Assembly: GCA_023460795.1 (NCBI GenBank)
Contig: JAEWPC010000049.1
Span: 124,001 to 188,000 of the forward strand
Direction: 5' to 3'
Length of the DNA: 64,000 nt
Source: Bacillota bacterium
GTDB lineage: Bacteria > Bacillota > Bacilli > Paenibacillales > Paenibacillaceae
Program-made: the position numbers and the translations under genes
Notes under the pieces: generated by a model
Told to the model about the DNA's origin: nothing
Database searches by the model: none
The model's input: the letters and a program-made list of their open reading frames with translations, nothing else
In this document: in pieces, positions 25,467 through 34,218 of the stretch
How the letters are laid out: every line of letters starts with the position of its first letter
How positions within the stretch are numbered: position 1 is the first letter of the stretch

Positions 25467-26747
25467 CTACATTAAATATCTAACATATACATAGACGTGG
25501 GCAATGGCTACGGTAAGCAGCATAATCGGAAACCCGTACTTGAGGTACTGCACGAATTTGATCGGGTGGCCTTCCTTGCCGGACATGCCGGCTACGATCA
25601 GGTTCGCGCTCGCTCCGATGAGCGAGCCGTTGCCTCCCAAGCAGGCTCCGAGCGCCAAGCTCCACCAGAGCGGCTCCAGGTTGCTGACCCCCATATTGCC
25701 CATTTCCTGAATCATCGGAATCATCGTAGCCACGAACGGAATGTTATCCAGGAACGCCGAGGCGATCGCGCTTAGCCATAAGATCAGCAATGAAGTAGCC
25801 ACGACGTCTCCGTCCGTCAATTCGATCGCCTTGGCGGCGAGCTCGGCGATGACTCCGGTCTCGATCAAGCCCGAGACGAGGACGAACAAGCCAATGAAGA
25901 AGAAGATGGTCGGCCATTCGACCTTGGCGAGAGCTTGTTCCATCATATGTTCTCCCGTCATCAACAGAAGAAGGAAAGCGCCGGCTAACGCCACCGTCGC
26001 CGATTCCAGGTGAAGCGACTGGTGAAGGAAGAAGCCGAGAATCGTCAAGCCGAGCACGGCCAAGCTCTTGATTAGCAGGCCGCGGTCCTGAATGAGCGCC
26101 TTCTCGTCCATTTCCATGATCCGTTGTTTTGCTTCGGGCGTCGTCCCGATGCGTTTACGGAACAGCAGGACGAAAATCGGAAGCAAGACGGCCATGATGA
26201 TAACGACGACAGGAGCCAGATTGTTGATAAAGGCCATGAACGTCAGTTTTTCTACCGCGCTGCCGATCATGATGTTCGGCGGATCTCCGATTAACGTAGC
26301 CGTTCCGCCAATGTTCGATGCGAGGATCTGCGTGAGCAAGAACGGCATGGGGGGCACGTTAAGCTGGCGCGTAATGCTGAACGTGACGGGCACCATGAGC
26401 AACACCGTGGTCACGTTGTCGAGGAACGCGGAGCCGACGGCGGTGATGAGCGACAAGGTGACCAAGATGCTGACGGGGTTGCCCTTCGATTTCTTGGCCG
26501 CCCAGACGGCGATGTACTTGAAGAGACCGGTATCGGCGGTAATGCTGACGACGATCATCATGCCGACGAGCAGGCCGAGCGTGTTGAAGTCGATATGGTG
26601 CAAAGCCTCGGACTGATCGACGATGCCGAACGCGACCATCAGCACGCCGCCGATCATCGCGACGATCGTTCGGTGGATTTTCTCCGAGATAATGAGAGCG
26701 TAGATAATAAGGAAGATGGCGATTGCCCAGACGGCTTGTTGTTCCAA
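25467..26747 (-). CDS. ArsB/NhaD-family ion permease
   Basis: 426 residues with about eleven membrane spans. The two halves each carry the family pattern: ITAVGSAFLDNVTTVLLMVP and AIASAFLDNIPFVATMIPM, plus GGTATLIGDPPNIMIGSA and GGNGSLIGASANLIVAG. These place it in the ArsB/NhaD permease group of the ion transporter superfamily; the transported ion (sodium, arsenite or an organic anion) cannot be told from sequence and no ars genes are adjacent. The start is a TTG at 26747, placed by AAAGGAG nine bases upstream. Confidence 0.88.
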   Translation of the reverse strand: MEQQAVWAIAIFLIIYALIISEKIHRTIVAMIGGVLMVAFGIVDQSEALHHIDFNTLGLLVGMMIVVSITADTGLFKYIAVWAAKKSKGNPVSILVTLSLITAVGSAFLDNVTTVLLMVPVTFSITRQLNVPPMPFLLTQILASNIGGTATLIGDPPNIMIGSAVEKLTFMAFINNLAPVVVIIMAVLLPIFVLLFRKRIGTTPEAKQRIMEMDEKALIQDRGLLIKSLAVLGLTILGFFLHQSLHLESATVALAGAFLLLLMTGEHMMEQALAKVEWPTIFFFIGLFVLVSGLIETGVIAELAAKAIELTDGDVVATSLLILWLSAIASAFLDNIPFVATMIPMIQEMGNMGVSNLEPLWWSLALGACLGGNGSLIGASANLIVAGMSGKEGHPIKFVQYLKYGFPIMLLTVAIAHVYVYVRYLM

Positions 26748-26845
26748 CGTTAGTAGCTCCTTTCCCGGTGACGAGAGTCTTTGATTATTGTGGGTTACCG
26801 CGCGTAATGGCATTCCGGCAAGTTCGCATACCTCCAGAAAAACGC

Positions 26846-26871
26846 AAAAAGAGCCCGCTGGTGGCAGGCTC
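26846..26871 (-). terminator. Terminator of the small membrane-protein gene
   Basis: GAGCCYGC-type stem (26851-26871, one mismatch) followed on the minus strand by TTTTTGCGTTTTT. Confidence 0.75.
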
Positions 26872-26940
26872 CTCCGGTAACTCCGATATGATGTTGCTTT
26901 CTACACTATATCTCACTACCCGATCTTATCGCAAGCACTT

Positions 26941-27234
26941 TTACAGCAATAGCACGATAACCAGCAGCTCGAACAACACGAGGGTCGTGATCGCGGCGGG
27001 CCCCCAGAACCGGGAATCCGTCCCGGCCGTCGAGAGATGCAAGTACGTGTTGTCGTGACCGACGACAACGCCTTCGTACGTGTGGCCGTCGATCGTCTGC
27101 ACCCTGACTTTGCGATGCATGCACTGACCGCAAACCCCCGAGAGCTTCTGGCGGGTTTTCTTCACGTGGTCGAGCCACTGGGCATCCGCTTGGTAGAGCT
27201 GGCTTCGCTGGCTGCGCACCGGTCCGGCTGACAT
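26941..27234 (-). CDS. Small protein with Sm/SH3-like segment and C-terminal membrane helix
   Basis: 97 residues from the ATG at 27234, which lies seven bases after GGAGG; an ATG two codons earlier is too close to that site. A basic N-terminal half with CGQCMHR (a CxxC pair) leads into a beta-strand-rich stretch (KVRVQTIDGHTYEGVVVG, then YLHLST) like the strand pairs of LSm or SH3-type barrels. A hydrophobic tail of about 18 residues ends the protein. I do not recognise a named family. It is flanked by its own terminator and is likely a single-gene unit. Confidence 0.65.
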   Translation of the reverse strand: MSAGPVRSQRSQLYQADAQWLDHVKKTRQKLSGVCGQCMHRKVRVQTIDGHTYEGVVVGHDNTYLHLSTAGTDSRFWGPAAITTLVLFELLVIVLLL

Positions 27235-27370
27235 GGCCATTCCTCCTTGATGAGTGGAATCTTCGTCGGGCCAGGCCTTACTCACCCTCGGAATATTTGC
27301 TACATGCTATGCAGGAGCCTGGAATAGGTGACGGCCCGAAATCTGGTGTTGTGCACCCGTTCGGAGTCAA

Positions 27371-27379
27371 TGGTATAAT
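27371..27379 (+). promoter_or_regulatory. Extended -10 promoter for upp
   Basis: TGG followed by TATAAT at 27374-27379, leaving a leader of about 80 bases before upp. No clear -35. Confidence 0.6.
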
Positions 27380-27462
27380 GTACGGGCAAGCTACATAGTG
27401 TGACGATCGACGGAATATAACCAAGGGATACGTCCGGTCGTAAAGAGAAAGGGAGGGAAATC

Positions 27463-28092
27463 ATGGGGAAACTCGTGATTTGCGATCATCCGTTAATTCA
27501 ACATAAACTTACGTTCATACGGGACAAGAATACGAATGCGAAGCAGTTCCGCGAGCTCGTCGACGAAGTTGCCATGCTGATGGCGTTCGAGCTCACGCGC
27601 GACGTGCCTCTATCCACGGTTAAAGTGCAGACGCCGGTGGCGGAAGCCGAAAGCAAGGTCATCGCCGGCCGAATGATGGGGCTGATTCCGATATTGCGCG
27701 CGGGACTTGGTATGGTAGACGGAGTCCTCAAGATCATTCCGGCGGCTAAGGTCGGCCATATCGGCTTGTACCGGGATCACGAGACGCTGCAGCCGGTCGA
27801 ATATTACTGCAGTCTGCCGACGGACGTAGCCGAACGAGAGCTGATCGTCATCGATCCGATGCTGGCGACGGGCGGTTCCGCGAACGCGGCGATCGAGATG
27901 CTGAAGAAGAAGGGCTGCAAGCCGACGAAGCTCATGTGCTTGATCGCTGCGCCGGAGGGCGTAAAGGCGGTGCAAGAGAAACATCCCGATGTCGATATTT
28001 ATTTGGCTGCGCTCGATGAGAGGCTTAACGAGCATGGCTATATCATTCCGGGATTGGGAGACGCGGGAGACCGCCTGTACGGAACGAAATAG
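27463..28092 (+). CDS. upp: Uracil phosphoribosyltransferase
   Basis: 209 residues, full length. It salvages uracil with PRPP to give UMP. The N-terminus KLVICDHPLIQHKLTFIRD, the PILRAGLGMVDG segment and the PRPP-binding IDPMLATGGSANAAI (near residue 128-142) are all typical. The C-terminal YIIPGLGDAGDRLYGTK is complete. GGGAGG precedes the ATG. Placement between glyA and mnaA/atp follows B. subtilis order with genes inserted. Confidence 0.98.
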   Translation: MGKLVICDHPLIQHKLTFIRDKNTNAKQFRELVDEVAMLMAFELTRDVPLSTVKVQTPVAEAESKVIAGRMMGLIPILRAGLGMVDGVLKIIPAAKVGHIGLYRDHETLQPVEYYCSLPTDVAERELIVIDPMLATGGSANAAIEMLKKKGCKPTKLMCLIAAPEGVKAVQEKHPDVDIYLAALDERLNEHGYIIPGLGDAGDRLYGTK

Positions 28093-28118
28093 AGGGTCGC
28101 GAGGAGAGAGAATCGGAC

Positions 28119-29261
28119 GTGAGCAGTAAGATCAAAGTAATGTCGGTATTCGGCACTCGGCCCGAAGCCGTGAAGATGGCGCCGCTCGTGCTTGAGCTGC
28201 GGAAGTATCCGGAACAAATCGAATCTATTGTCTGCGTAACCGCGCAACACCGCCAGCTGCTCGACCAAGTGCTTGATTTCTTCAAGATCGAGCCGGATTA
28301 CGACTTGAACGTCATGCAGCAACGGCAGACGCTGACCGGCACTACGGTGCGCGTCATGGAAGGGTTAGATCCTGTATTGCAGGAATCCCGGCCGGATATC
28401 GTGCTGGTGCACGGCGATACGCAGACTTGTTTCCTAGCCAGTTACGCCGCGTTCCTGAAGCAAATTCAGGTGGGACACGTCGAAGCGGGACTGCGCACAT
28501 GGAATAAACTGAGTCCTTATCCCGAGGAGATGAATCGCCAGTTGGCGGGCGTATTGTCCGACGTGCATTTCGCTCCGACGGAATGGTCGGCGAACAATCT
28601 TCGCAAAGAGAATAAGCCCGAAGAGCGCATCTACGTCACGGGCAATACGGCGACGGACGTATTCGAATATACCGTGGATTCCGGATTCAAGCATCCTGTG
28701 CTGGACTGGGCGAAAGGAAAGCGGATGATTCTCATGACGGCCCATCGGAGCGAGTCGATCGGGGAACCGCATTTGAATATTTTCCGTGCGGTTAAACGGA
28801 TCGCCGACGAGTTCGAAGACGTAGCGTTCGTCTATCCGGTGCATCCGAATCCAGCCGTACGGGAGCCGGCGAACGAAGTTCTCAGCGACCACCCGCGCAT
28901 CAAGCTGATCGATCCGCTCGACGTGTTCGAATTCCACAACTTCTACCCGCATACGTTCATGATCATGACGGATTCCGGAGGGCTGCAAGAGGAAGCTCCT
29001 TCCTTCGGCGTCCCGACTCTCGTGCTGCGGGATACGACCGAGCGGCCCGAAGGCATCGAAGCGAGAACGCTCGAGCTTGTCGGCACGAACGAGGAAGACG
29101 TGTATAGCCGTGCCAAGGCGCTATTAACCGACGCCGAGCTGTACGAGCGAATGAGCAAAGCCGCCAATCCTTACGGAGACGGACAGGCTTCCAAGCGAAT
29201 CGTGCAAGCGATCCTGCATCACTTCGGACAAGGTCACCGTCCAGAACCGTTCCGGCTTTAA
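28119..29261 (+). CDS. mnaA: UDP-N-acetylglucosamine 2-epimerase (non-hydrolysing)
   Basis: 380 residues. It converts UDP-GlcNAc to UDP-ManNAc for wall teichoic acid linkage units or other wall polymers. Motifs: FGTRPEAVKMAPLV near the N-terminus, VHGDTQTCF, GHVEAGLRTWN, and the C-terminal MTDSGGLQEEAPSFGVPTLVLRDTTERPEG. The start is GTG at 28119 behind GAGGAGAG. Its stop codon overlaps the stop of the convergent gerB-like gene. Confidence 0.96.
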   Translation: MSSKIKVMSVFGTRPEAVKMAPLVLELRKYPEQIESIVCVTAQHRQLLDQVLDFFKIEPDYDLNVMQQRQTLTGTTVRVMEGLDPVLQESRPDIVLVHGDTQTCFLASYAAFLKQIQVGHVEAGLRTWNKLSPYPEEMNRQLAGVLSDVHFAPTEWSANNLRKENKPEERIYVTGNTATDVFEYTVDSGFKHPVLDWAKGKRMILMTAHRSESIGEPHLNIFRAVKRIADEFEDVAFVYPVHPNPAVREPANEVLSDHPRIKLIDPLDVFEFHNFYPHTFMIMTDSGGLQEEAPSFGVPTLVLRDTTERPEGIEARTLELVGTNEEDVYSRAKALLTDAELYERMSKAANPYGDGQASKRIVQAILHHFGQGHRPEPFRL

Positions 29262-29277
29262 GCCGGGCGGTTTTTTA
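29245..29277. terminator. Terminator overlapping the stop codons of mnaA and gerB
   Basis: CCGGCTTTAAGCCGG hairpin inside AACCG...CGGTT arms, followed by TTTTTTATTT on the plus strand. Both convergent stop codons lie in the loop region. Confidence 0.85.
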
Positions 29278-30346
29278 TTTTCCCTATAATCAGCAGAAGG
29301 GCGGGAACCAGCAAACCGAATAAGCCGGAGTAGCCGAACGGCAGGTCGTGTACCCCGTTAAGAAAAACGGTAACGTTCGGCGCGGCGTATTTCGATAACG
29401 TGATGCCGATTAGCGCGAGCGGAATCAGCAAACGCTGTTTGGTCGGGATGGAGAAGGCGTAAGACAACCCTTCGACGGTTACGAAGAACATGATCGACAA
29501 CCGGTAATAGATCATGATGTACCACACGAAAGTGAAAATTTCCTCGAAGCGTTCATAGAACTCTCCGATGCTGATCGTACGCGTTACGAAATAGGTCGGG
29601 TAGATGAGATGGGAGCTCAGCCTCGGTCCGAGCACCAACAAAGTAATCGTCATCGAGACGAAAAATACGCATCCGCTGATCCAGGCGCTATGAAGGAGGA
29701 TGGCGCCGAACTTCTTTCGATCTTTAAGATAAGGCAAGATAAACAGGAGGATGGACATCTCCCAGTAAGGGTGACCGATGAAAGGCAAGGAAGCTTTAAC
29801 GATCGGCGCGAAGCCGTTGTCCAAGACGGGGCTCAAGTTTTTCCAATCGATCTGGGGAGTTAAAGAGACGGCGATGATAAGGACTAGGCCGACCAAGATC
29901 GGGAACGTGATTTCGGACGTTCTTCCGATCGTCTTGATCCCGTTATAGCAGCCTGCGACGATGACGATCGTAAATAATAGAATCGTCGCCGAAGTCGGCG
30001 TGCGCGGCAAGACGAGAGTATGGATGAACTGCGTCAGATCGTACATTCCAAGCGTGAAGATCAAGAACGGGAATAACAGCACGAACGCCGCGGCGAACGC
30101 TTTTCCTCCGAAAGAACCGAGCAAGCCGGTCAAATAATCGCCGATGCTTTTCTCTCGGATTTGCTTGCCTAACGCGATATAGAGCGGGATCGTCAGCGCG
30201 TGAACGAGGATGGCGAATAAGACCGAGAGCCATGCGTCTTGCTTGGCGTCGGCGGCAAGTAACCCGGTAAGAGACAACATGGCACTTCCGAGATAGTACA
30301 TGCTGAATACGAATATGGCTTGCCTGGCCGTCATCGTCTGCGTCAT
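29258..30346 (-). CDS. Spore germinant receptor B subunit (GerAB/GerKB family)
   Basis: 362 residues with about ten membrane spans, of the APC-type endospore germination permease family. The early TARQAIFVFSMYYLGSAML segment and the charged loop HPYWEMSILLFILPYLKDRKK are family-like. In spores it sits in the inner membrane and contributes to binding germinants such as amino acids or sugars. It is the last gene of the ger operon; the ligand cannot be predicted. Confidence 0.92.
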   Translation of the reverse strand: MTQTMTARQAIFVFSMYYLGSAMLSLTGLLAADAKQDAWLSVLFAILVHALTIPLYIALGKQIREKSIGDYLTGLLGSFGGKAFAAAFVLLFPFLIFTLGMYDLTQFIHTLVLPRTPTSATILLFTIVIVAGCYNGIKTIGRTSEITFPILVGLVLIIAVSLTPQIDWKNLSPVLDNGFAPIVKASLPFIGHPYWEMSILLFILPYLKDRKKFGAILLHSAWISGCVFFVSMTITLLVLGPRLSSHLIYPTYFVTRTISIGEFYERFEEIFTFVWYIMIYYRLSIMFFVTVEGLSYAFSIPTKQRLLIPLALIGITLSKYAAPNVTVFLNGVHDLPFGYSGLFGLLVPALLLIIGKIKNRPA

Positions 30347-30363
30347 CTTCTTGCCTCCTTACC

Positions 30364-30591
30364 TTACCCAAGCCATGATGAGACGGTTACGAGAATCGGT
30401 TTGAAAACCGGGAGGACGAAGCTCGCCGGAGCGGGAATCGGCGCGTGGCGGGCAGAAAGCCATGCCAATACGAGACCGGCTATACTGAGTAGCGACGGAA
30501 ACGCAATCGGTTCATTGCGATATCTCTTGCGCCACTGGACGCATTCGAAGACGAAGTACCCGAGGCCTGCAGCAAGAATGATCATCTCCAT
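30364..30591 (-). CDS. Small two-span membrane protein, germinant-receptor D-subunit-like
   Basis: 75 residues with two hydrophobic segments (about 3-16 and 30-46, plus a weaker C-terminal one). It overlaps the end of the GerC-like gene by 10 bases and is 17 bases before gerB. Small two-span D proteins encoded inside or beside ger operons are known in B. megaterium and relatives and modulate receptor activity. Assignment rests on size, topology and position, not on motifs. The ribosome-binding site is weak, which suggests coupling to gerC translation. Confidence 0.6.
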   Translation of the reverse strand: MEMIILAAGLGYFVFECVQWRKRYRNEPIAFPSLLSIAGLVLAWLSARHAPIPAPASFVLPVFKPILVTVSSWLG

Positions 30592-31802
30592 TCCGTTCGC
30601 CCCCCTTTATCCGGATTGGATTTGACCGAGGTTTTGTTCTTGCCCATCCGCTGTATGCGGTAGTCGATTTCGAACTCGATAGGGAGCTCGCGGAACCGGG
30701 CCTCCCAATCCTTATGCCAGGTACGCCATTGTTTGGGGTACTTGCGGTAGAAGGCTTCTCCGAAGCCGAAAATATCCGCGCCGTATTGCCGTTGAACGTG
30801 GCTGATCCCGTTGCTCATGACGCTCTTCATTTTCTCGCGCATTAGATCCTCTAATTTCGCGATAGAAGCCTCCTTGGTCAAGTCGATATCGCAGTGGACT
30901 TCAGCCAGGTTGGCTTCCACCTGCATGGCGAGTTTCATGACGGGCTCGCCGCTCCGAACGAGCGGCTTGAGCGACGTGTGCACTCGCGTAAGCTCGATCG
31001 CGAATGGCTGGCTCGAATTCGGGCATTCGGTCGAAGCGATCGTAGATTTCACGAGGTTATGAACGTAGGTATACGATTTGCTGTCGGATTCGTTCATCCA
31101 ACCGACTAGTTTGTCGTTCTTAATGACGCCAAGGCCGGTGTATTCATATTCCGCGTGGGACTTAGGCTGGTTCACGTTGCCCGCGGTTTGGCCGCTACGG
31201 AAATCGCCGGTGACGGTGATTCCTGTAAGGACGGGCTGCCGGCTGTCGGACAGAAGAATTCGCTCCATATCCAGAGCTTTGACGGCGGTCGTCGGCGCCC
31301 ATACCGCTTCGGATATGGCCAGCGACTTCACGAAGTCTATGGCAGGGATCTGCTCGAACGGAGTGATTAAACTCAGGATTTCCTTGGCGGTGTAGCCGCG
31401 GGCAATGGCGATATAGTAATCGGGGCGAATGCTGGGAAGGCGGAAGCCGACCTCCAGTGCCTCGGTAATGCCGCGGCGCGCTACGCTTTCGCCGATCAGG
31501 TAAAGGCGAATATGCCCGGTATAATTGAGCCTCGAGCGTTTGATCGTCATTTTGCGCGCGGCTTCTACGAGGGTAGGGCCTTTCTCGGAATAGAGGATCG
31601 CGGCGGATCGGTTGCCCTTCGGACTTTTGGAGGTTTGCGACGGATCGATCGTCTGAACGCTGACCTCGTACATGCCGTCTACGTAATCGACTCCCGCGGC
31701 GAGGACGATCGCCAGGTCGTTCAACTCGTCGCGATCCCAGCACCCGGACAGAACGAGCGTCAGCAGGATCGGCGCGATGAGAACCCGCATCAAGGCTTTC
31801 AC
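30582..31802 (-). CDS. Spore germinant receptor C subunit lipoprotein (Ger(x)C)
   Basis: 406 residues. A signal peptide with lipobox LVLSGCWDRDELNDLA, the hallmark start of GerC proteins. The three-domain body follows, with SKSPKGNRSAAILYSEKGPTLVEAARKM-like early region (positions about 60-90) and the C-terminal QYGADIFGFGEAFYRKYPKQW motif near 355-375. The protein is lipid-anchored to the outer face of the spore inner membrane. It follows the A subunit after 19 bases. Confidence 0.95.
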   Translation of the reverse strand: MKALMRVLIAPILLTLVLSGCWDRDELNDLAIVLAAGVDYVDGMYEVSVQTIDPSQTSKSPKGNRSAAILYSEKGPTLVEAARKMTIKRSRLNYTGHIRLYLIGESVARRGITEALEVGFRLPSIRPDYYIAIARGYTAKEILSLITPFEQIPAIDFVKSLAISEAVWAPTTAVKALDMERILLSDSRQPVLTGITVTGDFRSGQTAGNVNQPKSHAEYEYTGLGVIKNDKLVGWMNESDSKSYTYVHNLVKSTIASTECPNSSQPFAIELTRVHTSLKPLVRSGEPVMKLAMQVEANLAEVHCDIDLTKEASIAKLEDLMREKMKSVMSNGISHVQRQYGADIFGFGEAFYRKYPKQWRTWHKDWEARFRELPIEFEIDYRIQRMGKNKTSVKSNPDKGGRTEWR

Positions 31803-31821
31803 GTCGACGACTCCTTTCGAA

Positions 31822-33267
31822 CTACGAGTTTCCTTTCTTGCGGACGAGCCAGAAGGGCAACCGGAAGAGCGCGTCTCTGTTGCGCTGCGAATCGAATGGC
31901 GCCTCCGGGCTCAGATAAGGGACGCCGAATGAATCGAGCCGGCTTAATCCGATTGCCGTGAGCATGAGCGCGATGAAGATACCGACGAAGCCGAAAGCCG
32001 CTGCCATGCTCATGAAGACGAACCGAAGAATCCGAGCGGATATCGCCAGCGAATACGACGGAATGACGAAGCTCGAGATCGCGGTGATGGAGACGACGAT
32101 GACCATGATCGGCGAGACGATGCCGGCTTGCACGGCGGCGTCGCCGATGACGATCGTGCCGACGATCGATACGGCTTGTCCGATCGTGCGGGGCATACGG
32201 ATGCCGGCTTCCCGCAGAATCTCGAACGTAACCTCCATGAATAGCGCTTCGACGAAAGCGGGGAAAGGCACGCCTTCGCGCTGGGAGGCCAAGCTCAGCA
32301 GCAGCTGCGTCGGAAACAAGTCTTGATGGAACGTGGTGATCGCGATATAGAATGCTGGCGCGAGCGTGGCGATGAACAGCGCAAGAAATCGCAGCAACCG
32401 GACAAGATTGCTGTAAAGCGGCGGCTGATAGTAATCCTCGGCAGACTGGATGAAGTCAAGGAAAAGAGCGGGCACGATCAGCGCGAAAGGGCTGCCGTCC
32501 ACGCAAAGGACGACCCTTCCTTCGACGAGAGCGGCGGCGACGGAATCCGGCCGGTCGGTGCTGTACGTCGTGGGGAACAGCGTCCACTTGTTCGCACGGA
32601 AAAATTCCTCGATGTACTCCCCTTCGTAAACGCCTCGCAGCGGAACGTTATCCAGCCGTTGCAACACTTCCTGAACGATGGACGGCGAGGCGATTCCTTC
32701 GATGTAGAGAAGGTTAACGTCGGTCCGCGTTACGGTTCCGAGTTGTCGGCCGACGATTCGCATTCCAGGGTCTTTGACCCGCTTGCGGATGAGAGAAGTG
32801 TTCGTCCGTAGCGTCTCCGTGAACGCTTCTTGCGGACCTTTGACGACGGGCTGCGTCGTGGAATCCGTGACCGCCCGTTCTTTCCAACCCATCGAGGCGA
32901 TGGCGATTCCAGGTTCCATACCCTCGGCTAGCAGCAGTACATGCCCGGAAAGCACCATCGGGATGCCGTCCTCCGGCCGGTTCACGATCTGAACGTCGCC
33001 CGCATCGAGCACGGCCTCCTGCAGCGTCTTCATGAGGTCAGGTTTGAATTCATATCCGGATGATACAGGCTCGTAACGGTGCAGAGCCCCGATGATCGCT
33101 TCCTGTACGGTGTTCGTATCGACCATGCCATCGAGGTAGACGATCGCGGCGCGGAGCGGGGAGGGTCTCGTCCACTCCAGGCGAATCGTCCGTACGACGA
33201 GATCCTCGCTATTTCCCAGCGTCTCGCGAATCATGGCCAACGTTCGTTCAAGGCTGCGAAGTTTCAT
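31822..33267 (-). CDS. Spore germinant receptor A subunit (GerA family)
   Basis: 481 residues. A soluble N-terminal domain (about 1-240) precedes a membrane domain with about five spans and a short cytoplasmic tail. The motifs KDPGMRIVGRQLGTVTRTD and LYIEGIASPSIVQEV are typical, as is REGVPFPAFVEALFMEVTFE before the spans. The ATG at 33267 is preceded by AAGGAAGGTGG; an earlier in-frame ATG at 33324 would overlap the sigma-G-like promoter and is rejected. Recent structural work treats GerA proteins as ligand-gated ion channels with the A subunit forming the pore. Confidence 0.95.
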   Translation of the reverse strand: MKLRSLERTLAMIRETLGNSEDLVVRTIRLEWTRPSPLRAAIVYLDGMVDTNTVQEAIIGALHRYEPVSSGYEFKPDLMKTLQEAVLDAGDVQIVNRPEDGIPMVLSGHVLLLAEGMEPGIAIASMGWKERAVTDSTTQPVVKGPQEAFTETLRTNTSLIRKRVKDPGMRIVGRQLGTVTRTDVNLLYIEGIASPSIVQEVLQRLDNVPLRGVYEGEYIEEFFRANKWTLFPTTYSTDRPDSVAAALVEGRVVLCVDGSPFALIVPALFLDFIQSAEDYYQPPLYSNLVRLLRFLALFIATLAPAFYIAITTFHQDLFPTQLLLSLASQREGVPFPAFVEALFMEVTFEILREAGIRMPRTIGQAVSIVGTIVIGDAAVQAGIVSPIMVIVVSITAISSFVIPSYSLAISARILRFVFMSMAAAFGFVGIFIALMLTAIGLSRLDSFGVPYLSPEAPFDSQRNRDALFRLPFWLVRKKGNS

Positions 33268-33293
33268 GACGCCACCTTCCTTTATCGCGCCGT

Positions 33294-33323
33294 TATTATG
33301 CCCAATCGAGGTAATTTCATCCA
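33294..33323 (-). promoter_or_regulatory. Sigma-G-like promoter of the ger operon
   Basis: On the minus strand TGGATG (33323-33318), a 17-base spacer and CATAATA (33300-33294). This fits the sigma-G pattern (GNATR ... CATWMTA), as expected for forespore expression of germinant receptors. Confidence 0.6.
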
Positions 33324-33355
33324 ATAGGCGTCCCGCGGCGGGCGTTAACGTACAG

Positions 33356-33374
33356 CATACAGTTCAACTGTATG
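33356..33374. repeat. 19-base perfect palindrome between ger and atp operons
   Basis: CATACAGTT-C-AACTGTATG. The arm resembles the AACTGYAYRG head of array B, so this may be a lone inverted pair of that element or an operator. Confidence 0.6.
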
Positions 33375-33450
33375 GTTTATGAACCCCGCAAGCGTTGATT
33401 TTACGGCATTTTCGACGTTTTCGTTCACATAAAGTTTGATTTTCGATCAA

Positions 33451-33480
33451 TTGACAAACGTTTATACGCAAGGCTACAAT
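33451..33480 (+). promoter_or_regulatory. Promoter of the atp operon
   Basis: Perfect TTGACA at 33451-33456, an 18-base spacer and TACAAT at 33475-33480. The leader to atpZ is about 70 bases. Confidence 0.85.
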
Positions 33481-33558
33481 ATAACGTGAACATGGGGGAA
33501 AGGGCTTTCTCTAGCCATTTTTCTACAAACCATGTAGCGCCGAAGGAGCGACGAATTT

Positions 33559-33807
33559 ATGGCGGAATCTCCTAAGAAACCTGAATTTCCGCAAGACGAG
33601 AATCCATGGCGTACAGCCGGACTTGTCGCCGGATTAGGGGTGGAGTTAGCCGTCTGCATCGGTCTCGGTTGGTGGCTCGGAACCGTGTATGACGACCGGA
33701 ACGGCACGGACTACGGATATTTGACCGGAGTCGTGGTCGGACTCGTCGCAGGGATCGGATCGGCCGTTGCGCTGATTCGGAAGTATACGGGAGCTGGACG
33801 ACGATGA
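33559..33807 (+). CDS. AtpZ/AtpI-type small membrane protein of ATP synthase
   Basis: 82 residues with two membrane spans (about 20-42 and 52-74). It resembles the F0F1 ATPase gene-1 family (AtpZ), found ahead of atpI and linked to Mg2+ or Ca2+ handling and to c-ring assembly. The motif LGVELAVCIGLGWWLGTVYD fits. GAAGGAG precedes the ATG. Its stop overlaps atpI by 4 bases. Confidence 0.8.
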   Translation: MAESPKKPEFPQDENPWRTAGLVAGLGVELAVCIGLGWWLGTVYDDRNGTDYGYLTGVVVGLVAGIGSAVALIRKYTGAGRR

Positions 33808-34214
33808 ACGATGATTTGCCCGCTTTACTCAGGCGTACACAGCGAATTGCTTTCTTTTTTTTGTCCATTGGCTGTATCGGACTAGCGGTGTGGCCGGGGG
33901 GTAAACCTTATTTCGGCGGATTCATCATCGGTGTGATCGGAGGACTCTTGGCCGCTTATCATCTGGCTTGGAGAGTGACGCGCATCGGTGAGATGGCGGC
34001 AGGGGGCCATAAGAGCAGAAGAGGCTTCGGTTTCTTGTCCCGCGGGGCAATCGGCGTATTGGCCGTGCTGTTGTCCGTGGAGAAGCTGGACTTCGATCTA
34101 GCGGCTACCGTGGCAGGAATATTCGCTTTGCCGTTGGTGACACTGTTACTGGGTTTGTTCGCCATTCGCCATTCAAGAGATGGACAGTCCACTGACGAAA
34201 GGGGTGAAAAATGA
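33804..34214 (+). CDS. atpI: ATP synthase protein I
   Basis: 136 residues with four predicted membrane spans. AtpI assists assembly of the c-ring. The sequence is poorly conserved, as usual, but the position between AtpZ and subunit a and the two hairpin-like pairs of spans support the call. The ATG overlaps the atpZ stop (ATGA), and only four bases separate its stop from atpB. Confidence 0.85.
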   Translation: MNDDLPALLRRTQRIAFFFLSIGCIGLAVWPGGKPYFGGFIIGVIGGLLAAYHLAWRVTRIGEMAAGGHKSRRGFGFLSRGAIGVLAVLLSVEKLDFDLAATVAGIFALPLVTLLLGLFAIRHSRDGQSTDERGEK

Positions 34215-34218
34215 CAAC

